Shown: piece by piece, positions 48,701-57,700 of the stretch
Position numbering within the stretch: the first letter of the stretch is position 1
How the letters are laid out: each line of letters opens with the position of its first letter
Source: Bemisia tabaci
Taxonomy: Eukaryota > Arthropoda > Insecta > Hemiptera > Aleyrodidae
Direction of reading: 5' to 3'
Assembly: GCF_918797505.1 (NCBI RefSeq)
Contig: NC_092799.1
Span: 12,362,295 to 12,426,294, forward strand
Length of the DNA: 64,000 bases
Made by a program: the position numbers and the translations under genes
Notes under the pieces: model-generated
What the model was told of the DNA's origin: nothing
The model's database searches: none
What the model saw: only the letters and a program-made list of their open reading frames with translations

Positions 48701-51700
48701 GAACAAGTGCCATAGAAGATATGAAAAAATGATCTAATCCGCTAAAATACATGTGTTTCAATGGGAATGGCCGCCAGATGACGTCACAAGTCCGTTAATT
48801 GATTTTCTCATTTTTAAATCTACTACTTTTATAATAGTTCCCAAATGAGAAAATAATCATAAAAAATACCGCTAAATCAGATTTTTAAACACTCTCAGAT
48901 GAAGCATAATAAAAATGTACAGTAGACTCTGGATTATCCGGATTAATTGGTGCCGGGCCCGATCCGGATAATAATAGTAAACACAACACCACCAACCAAC
49001 ACCACAGTATTCTTATTATGAATACTTCATGTACATAGCAACACGAATTTAAAAGGTTAACGCCAAATTGAACAACTCAATGGTGATTGTGTATGGTAGC
49101 CGACAACGATAAATTACAATACAACGATTAAAGCGCGCAATGCGTGAAGTATTCCTTCAGCCTTGCAGGCGCCAATATGCCTTGCGACCGTTTCTCCGCG
49201 GATCCGCTCACTTATCGGAATGCGTACGTAGTTACATGGTTGCAAAATCGATCCGGATAATCCAGAGTCCGGATAATACGAAGCCGGATAATTCAGAGTC
49301 TACTGTATGCGCATATTCTCAATTGGTACCATTGAATTACATTTAATTCCTTAGGTTCCAGTAACAGAAACTTTTCAAGATTTTTCAGTGCAGTTATCAT
49401 TATCATGCTTTTCTCATTTTTTTTTAGGGATTTGTCAGTTTGGTGGCCCTGAGTATGTTGATTCATCCCGGCGTAGGAATGGGTTTCTCAACGATCTTAC
49501 ATCCACAGATCAAACATTTAGTATCAGACGAACAAAATTCATGGATTGGTAAGGGCATTAGTTTTCCATTTTTTATTCAACCGTTTGTGAGAGGGATCTA
49601 AGAACCGAAATACCCATAATTGATGCACCTGTTTCGATGAGTAGTTTACAGACATTTGGACGTATTTCTGCTAAAATGACCCAGATACGGGAGGGGAAGA
49701 AGGAGTATGCTCGACAGTTGAGGGCCCAAAGAATGAATGGGAATTATAAGGCGCCAGTGACGTCAGCGGCGACGACCGGGACGAGAATGTCGGGATCGTA
49801 GCTCTCCAACTCTGCCGTGCTAAGGAAGAAACGCCGTATGAGCCGTCAGGTGTTGCCAAGTTTCCTTCGATAAAAAACGAATTTACTGAGAAATTTGTGA
49901 ATATTTTTTTTCCAAAAATTTAGACAATTTTGTACGCAATTCAATCTAAAATATCTGAAAATTTCAAAGAAAACTGCATGATTTTCGTCAAAAATACATG
50001 TTTTATCAAGGGAAATTTGGCAACTCTTGGATGCTCATACGGCGTTCTTCCTTAGCACGGCAGAATTCATAAGCCCTGTTCGCAAGGCTCTCGTCACATG
50101 CCCACGGCGCACAGTGGGACGAGTCTTTGGAACAAGTCGGACATGAAATTCTTGACAAAAATTATAAAATTTTACCTTCACTGGAAAAAAAACACATTGG
50201 ATCTAGAGCCCAGACTCTTAAAAACATCGACCAAAAAAAAAATACTCTTGATTCAATCGGATTTTTGCTTAAATCAAGAACCAAGCCTCTTAATTGAGCG
50301 GATTTCCTTTTGATTTAAGCAAAAATCTGATTGAATCAAGAGTATTTTTTCTTGTCAATGTTTTCAAGAGTCTGGACTCTCGATCCAATGTGTTTTCTTT
50401 TCGAGTGTAATCTCGTCACAATTTTAACTGAAGGGGTGAATTTAATAGAAATTATTGCGAGAAAACCGATGAAGCTACTCTGAGAACGACAAAACATCTT
50501 ATTCATGAAGATATTCGCTTTTAAAGTTTTTAAATCATGTGCGACCTCTGACATTGACTCGATCCACTGTGCGACGCATGATTGCCGCATGTTTTGCCGC
50601 TTACTTCCGTTTGATTTACTTAATGTAAAATCCCATTTTTCCATTTCCCTAGAAAAAATCACGTCTACTTTCACTGTATTTTTTTCGCAGCTTTATAGAG
50701 CACACCCCACATTTCCCGCACGTTTCTGGTTCCGTTCAGCAGAACCACGTCCATTTTGGCATGGAAAAGCCCCAAAATTAAGTTACTCAAAGTTCTAATA
50801 GTTAGGTCTTGGGAGAATAATTTTTCTATACCATCAGACTCAAGTATAGTGGCTGGTCTCTTCACAAACAAAGAATGAAAATGATTTTTCAGAGAGTCCT
50901 TGTCGCCTATCTAGATCGGCTAATCGTTCGAACTTGGAATGAAGGTTCATTGTTTAGAGCTAATGAGAGGAAAAATGCGGAACATCTTGAACAATGTCCA
51001 CGAGGAATTTCTTCTCGTTTGAAACGATAGACCACCGTCATGAAGAAGTCCAAGTCATGTTATTGCAGGCGCGATTTTAATGTTCTATTTCTATACCATG
51101 CCTGATATCATAAAGGTCTCATTGGAATTTCTCGATGGCTGCTTTTGCTGAGGTTTTAGATTCCTCCACGACTCTTTTAAGGCGGTTCATTACTGCCGTG
51201 CTAAGTAAAAACGCCGTGTAAACATTCAAGAGCTGCCAAATTTCCTCCGAAGAAATGTTTATTTTTGAGGAGAGTTATAAATATTTTATCTTGAAATTTT
51301 CAGGTAATGTAGATTTGATTACGAAGAAATTTCTCTGAAAAATTTAACGAAAATATTCACGAGTTTTCCTGAAAATTCATATTCCATTTAAAGAAATTTG
51401 GCAAGTTACGGAAGTTCATGCGGCGTTTTTCCTTAGTACGGCAGATCAGCTCATATTTTATTCTTCAAATTCTTCCTAGATTAATTAAGCTGCTGCAGCA
51501 TAGTTTGCCACGAGGAGTCGAATTTCCGTTTTACCCATAAATAAAATCTATCCTCTGAACCGTATACTTCACCAAAGATTGAATTTCACCTGAACAAGCT
51601 TTTCTCTGAACATAATTAATCTTAATGTACGTTTAAGTCGAATGAAATTTAAAAAAAAAATCAACTCAAATTCCAAAAAAAAATCTATAATAGGCTGATG

Positions 51701-54700
51701 GCTGATAGGACAATAAGACATTTTATAAAAAGTCTTGGAAATTGGGAAAAAGGCAACGGAAATATTGAAATCCTGCTACTTATCCAGGCTTTTTCAATAT
51801 GTGTTTCGCTAATTTTAGCTTTAAAATCAGAGGAGGAACAATTGGACGTATTTCTGCCAAACAGAACTATGTGCATTGAGACATGAGCCCTGAGATCCAT
51901 AAGAATATATGCGTAACAGGGCTCACGTTATAATGGACATAGTTCCGTTTGGCAGAAATACGTCCCATTGACACACGAAACGGGGATTCAAAGGTTACTC
52001 ATAATGACATTTGCCTTCAATGCTTACGTAGACCGGGTAGCATCATTCATAATGCAAAATGTTTTAATTCCAGGATTTACTTTATGCGTTATTTACAAAA
52101 ATTTCCTTTTTCTTACAATAAATTTCGTCCAATTTCGATCTGGCGATTTTGACGCTACCCATATTCTGTCTACAAACTTTTTGCGATTGACATTGCCAAA
52201 AGTGCGGATCCACGTTTCTCCGTTTGCGACGTTGCAAGACTTTTAGCCACACGTTCTTTCATTCTTTTTTTGGAGAGCTATACCGCCGTACTAAGGAAAA
52301 CCGCCGTATGAACCTTCAGGCGTAGCCAAATTTCCTTTGACAAATCGCTAATTTTCAAGAAAATTTGTGAATATATTTCTTCCAATTTCTCGGATAATTT
52401 TGCTTGCAATTTGATGTAAAAAGTCTGAGAATTTCAAGGAAAAGTATTGATAATTTTTCTCGACAGTGAACATTTTATCGGAGGAAATTTGGCAACTCTC
52501 AAATGTTGATACGGCGTTTTTCCTTAGCGCGGCAGTATAGTGAACTTAATAGCGCCTACAAGACTGCATGAATACTTCACGCATTGCGTTAAATACAGTG
52601 CAATCAGCGAGGAACGCATAGCGCCTACAAGGCTGCTTGAATACTTCACGCATTGCGTTAAACACAATTTTTTGAAAACCTCTTTGATTTTTTCTCTCTG
52701 GCAACAGAATATTCTGTAAAAACTTCAAATCATGAGGTTGGCTTATTTCTTTTTAAGAGCATAAAATAAGAATGGAAATTTTGAAACGCCGCAATGGAGA
52801 TACGTGACACTTTGGCCATCGATATAGTAAGATAACTTCATCCACAAACTCCACAAAGTTCCTTTAAGGAAAAAATAAATCCGACCTAACAACTTGATAC
52901 ACTGGAAAAAAACACATTGCATCTAGAGTCCAGACTCTTGAAAAACATTGACAAGAAAAATGACTCTTGATTCAAGCAGATTTAAGCTTAAATCAAAAGG
53001 AAATCCGCTCAAATTAAGAGGCATGGTTCTTGATTTAAGCTTAAATCTGATTGAATCAAGAGTACTTTTTCTTGTCGATGTTTTTAAGAGTCTAGACTCT
53101 AGATCCAATGTGTTTTTTTTCCAGTGTAACAAATCATAAAACTCGCCTATGTACTAGCTGAAATCGTAAAGACGATGGAATTGTGTGTTTTCAGCAAGCC
53201 TTGTGGCGTTTGGGACCCCGGTGGGCGCCTTGTCATCGGGGCCGCTCATGGACAAATTTGGGCGTCGGTCCACTTGCATTCTGACATGTGGCGTCGCCAT
53301 TGCATCGTGGTCCGCTCTCGTCTTCATGCCCCCCGAATTCAGCCTCCTGCTCTTGTACATCGCCCGAATTCTCAGCGGGGTTGCTGGAGGTGATCTACTT
53401 TCCATTTCTTAAGCCCTGGATAGACGATCAAATTCCCGAACCAATCCCGATCGAAGTAGCATCAAAGTGTCGGGAGTCATCAGTCTTAAACTCATTAATT
53501 TGCTTCATTTTAAAATGAAAACTTGACAGAAATGTTTCCTGTGGCAGGAAATGATGAATGGTGCCACTCCATTCTGATCTTACTTTGAACAAATAAGTGC
53601 GGCCCGTCAAAATTTGATGGTAGATGGTGACCATCAGTCATCAGCATGTCTACTTTGATCGGAATTGGTTCGGAATTTGATCGTCTATCCAGGGCTTTAC
53701 TCTAGTTTCAAGGAATTTACCTAAACGGCCTTGATGGTGTCGTGGGTGTAGCGCATGAATCAGTGGCGTGGCGTGCATTGCAATATATCGATTGATCTGT
53801 CATGCAAACCTATGGAAAAGGATCGATAAACAGGGTGTTCGCAACGAATACCTCAATAATAGATTCTTTTCCATAGCTTCAAATGGAGGGAATATCGATA
53901 TATCGCAATGCACGCCACGCCACTGGCTGGTATTATGATCAAGAAGCCTTGGATTCAATTCCCGGCTAGGCGACCCGGGTTTGTTGGTCTCAAATAATGG
54001 TTGTCTGCGAGGCTGATTTTACGGTTGGAACTGAGGAAAAGTGGGGCTTTGACTGAAAAAGTAGCCCTTACGGGCTAAAAAAAAGAAGAAAAGAAGAAGA
54101 AGAAGGGGAAAAAGGCTATCTGCATTTCACATTAGCTATTGCCTTTTGAGTTTTATTTTTATTAGTTGAAAACCGAACATTGTAACTCTCGCAAAAACTT
54201 TGTAGGATGCCTGTACCAATAGATTAAACGCGTCGTTTATCTGGTCAGTCAAGTGTTATGGAGTGGCATACACATGTGCGGTTTTTAAGTAAGATAACTA
54301 TTCGCACTCTCCAAAAGGGAGGTATGTTACCTATGCACAATAGTTAAAGGCAATACCTACAAATAAGCCAAGAGAAAAACTAAAAATGTGGTCCGAATAT
54401 CGGGAGTAACAGGAAGGATTTTTCGGGTTTCTATGTTTCATTTGGAGAGTCTTTTTACGTCGTCCCTTAGAACGAATTACCTATCAAATGTAAAATCTAG
54501 CGTATCGCGTATGTTGATTCATTTTGATTTTAACACTTCAGTTTATTTTGTTTTCTAGTTGATATATGAATTAAAGTCTCCATCTTAAAACATCCTACGC
54601 GTACAATTATTTTTTTTAGGTTCGAGAACAATAATGGCAAATTTGGGGAAAATGCAATTGAAGTTTTTCGGCACTTCGCAAGCTAGAACCGCATGATTTC

Positions 54701-57700
54701 AATTGCTCGTACATAATTTCAAATGCAAATTTTAATTTGCGATTTGGTTCTGATATTCTTAAGGGCACCAAATAGCGTTTACCTAACGCGTTAATGGCGT
54801 CAAAAACTTATTATCCGATGCCAACCTAGTTTGATCCCTTCCTGCAAAATTTGTGCCGCTGTGAGCGATCATAAAATTATACATCTACATATATTGAACC
54901 ACTCCTATTGATAGACTCCGGCACGAAAGGCCTCGCCGCATCTTATCGAAGCTCAATCATCATTTAATCTCGACTTTTGCTTCAAGAATGCTCGTGGACT
55001 CTTGGGAGCCCGCTCTAGCTCTTTATTTCCGGGTTTGGCTCCATCGCTGGGACTGTAGCTTTGCCCTCGAATGATTGGGTCACACTCCTCAACAGAAAGG
55101 GTCGCTTTTATTATCGCCCAGACTGGAGCTTTAATTAAAATGAATGGGTCGTTTGAGCTGCAGCCGAACAAATTCATTCAAAGAGCCTGTCATTCCTTGA
55201 CGATTCACCCCACTTTGCTTGTGAGCCCCGTTCAAAATTGGGACCTCGATAGGCACATAAAATTTGCTTGTAAAAGTTACCTACTTTTTTCCCCTCCCTA
55301 TATGAAGAAAATATATTCTAATATTTCCGGTATACAGGTCGTCCCAGAAGTCCCGTTTTCCCCGGGGCAAATCCCATTAAACGTCCCGTGGAGACAAGGC
55401 CTTACATTGCAACATTTTAGTTGGTGTTTCTCAAAAGAAAGCTAAGTGATATCAAATGTTGTCAGATATCATCGGACAATTAATCGTTTTACTACAGAGC
55501 AGTTATATTTTGTCACTCCTCTAACGTAAGGTCGTAATATATTTCCGGGATGAGCCTTGTCGCTCGTTTAATTTATTTTTTCCCAGAATCATATCGTCGG
55601 AAGAACAATTAATCTTCTTAAATATTTTTCAGAATTCGCTACCTGCCTCAGAGGCAGTGGAGTAGCTAGGAGTTCTTTAAGGGGGTAGGGGGTCCATTTA
55701 CATTATTTTATGTACGTCCTTGATCATATTTTATGTCTGCCTTCTAAAATTAAAAAAAAAGGTACAATTAACGAAACTAAGAGGGGGGGGGGGGGTTCAG
55801 ACCCCCGCCCTCCTTGTCTACTCCACTGTTCAGATTGATACCGTTTCCTACGAAAAGAAATTGTCCAAAAAACCAGCTACAGCTGGATGTCATATAATTT
55901 ACTTCCAAGAACCACTGCCCATTTAATGTTTCAATTGCTCTTATACCAATGGATGCGTAAGTTTTTTATCCAAATACTAAAACGTTTTTTCTATGCCAGG
56001 ATTGACTTCAGCCGGGGTGGTATACGTATCGGAAGTGACGAACAAGTACTGGCGCTCTGTGTTCCTAGGCCTGGCCAGCGTCCTCCTGTCAACCGGCGTT
56101 CTTCTTGTGACGTCTGTCGGCTACTGGATGCACTGGAAGTCCTTCTCCGTCTTCTGTCTCGCTATCGCCGTCCTCAACCTTCTCTTGCTCCTCACAATAC
56201 CTGAGTCTCCTCACTGGCTCATCAGGACACGCCCCGAGAAGGCCAAGCGAGCCCTCATGCGCCTCAACAAAAATATTGAGGTAAATGGAGAATTTGCAGG
56301 TGTCTGAACTTTGATGAATTCCGTGTTTGAATGGACGCTACCGAGTGAGCTGAACACGAGGATACCCTTGGTTCATAAATTGAACAATTCTTGGAGAAGA
56401 TATATGACATTATGATCTAATCTGCTAAAATACATGTGTTTAAATGGGAAATGCCGCCAGATGACGCCACTAGGCGGCGCATTTTCTCACGTTTAAATCT
56501 ATGTTTATAATATTTCGCATATCAGAAAAAAATCATAAAAAATACTGTGAAATCAGCTCTTTAAGCACTTCCAGATAAAGCACTAACAAATTTGCGTGCA
56601 AATTCTCCATTCAGCGTCATTCTGCAGCAATGAACTATCTCCCCTGGCGTTTGGGAGGAAAAGACTTGGGCAGAATCAGGTCCGTGGCGTGGCGTGCTTT
56701 GTGATCTATCGATATTTCCCCATTTGAAGCTGTGATAAATAATCGATTGTCAAGGTCCTCGCTGCGAACATTCTGTTCATCGATACTTTTCCATTGGTTT
56801 AAATGGCCGATCAATCGATATGTCGCAAAGCACGCCACGCCACTGAATCAGGTGTGCTCGATCGCTCGATCCGCGGATCGCTGTCGTTCTGAGGAAATCA
56901 CCATATGAGCCTTCAGATGTTGCTAAATTGTCTTTGGTAAATCACGAATTCTCGGGAAATTATTTGAATTTTTTTCTTTCAATTTTTCAGAGAATTTTAT
57001 TCGTAATTTGATCTTAAGTGTCCGAAAAAATTGGTGGAGAAATGCTCATAACTTTCCTCAAAAATAAACATTTTACTGAGGGAAATTTGACAACTCATGA
57101 ATGCTCATACGGCGTTCTTCCTTGACTGGCACGGTAGCGTCGCCCAATGGATCGAGTGAATCAGAGGGATCGAACATGAAATTTTCGACGAAATCTGCAA
57201 ATTTTGATGTTTATTTCGTCACATTTTAAATTCTAAGGGGCGGTTTCAGAATAAAATTTAACGAAGAAACCAATGAAACCACTTTTAGAACCTCAACATT
57301 TTGTATTAACGGAGTTATAAGCGTTAAAAGTTTCCACATTTTGTCCGGCCTCTCCTACTGACTCGATCCACTGTGCGTCGGGTAGACGGTGTGCACTTAA
57401 GCATGCCGCAGTACAGGCAATTCGCAAAGCGGAAACGCATGTGTAACGGTGGTGTAACGTTTGAAGTATCTCCTCGATGTTGAAGGCGATATTTATGGTG
57501 CCAGCGCTGCGCTGACGGGCCCGCTTTACATTACCCATGATGATCCGAATTCGCGACGTCAGCAAGATATGTGAGAACCGAAGTTTTTCGGATGTGAAAA
57601 CCGAAATACTTCAGATGTAAGAACTGAAGTTTCAGATATGTGATCCAAACCTCAGCAGCTGGACCTAAAGTGTTCAGATGCTCAATCCGAAAACTTCAGG

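Noticed and set aside
53185..53518. Alternative frames across exon 3 running into the intron
   Set aside because: Read-through of the donor at 53390 or shadow frames of the true exon.
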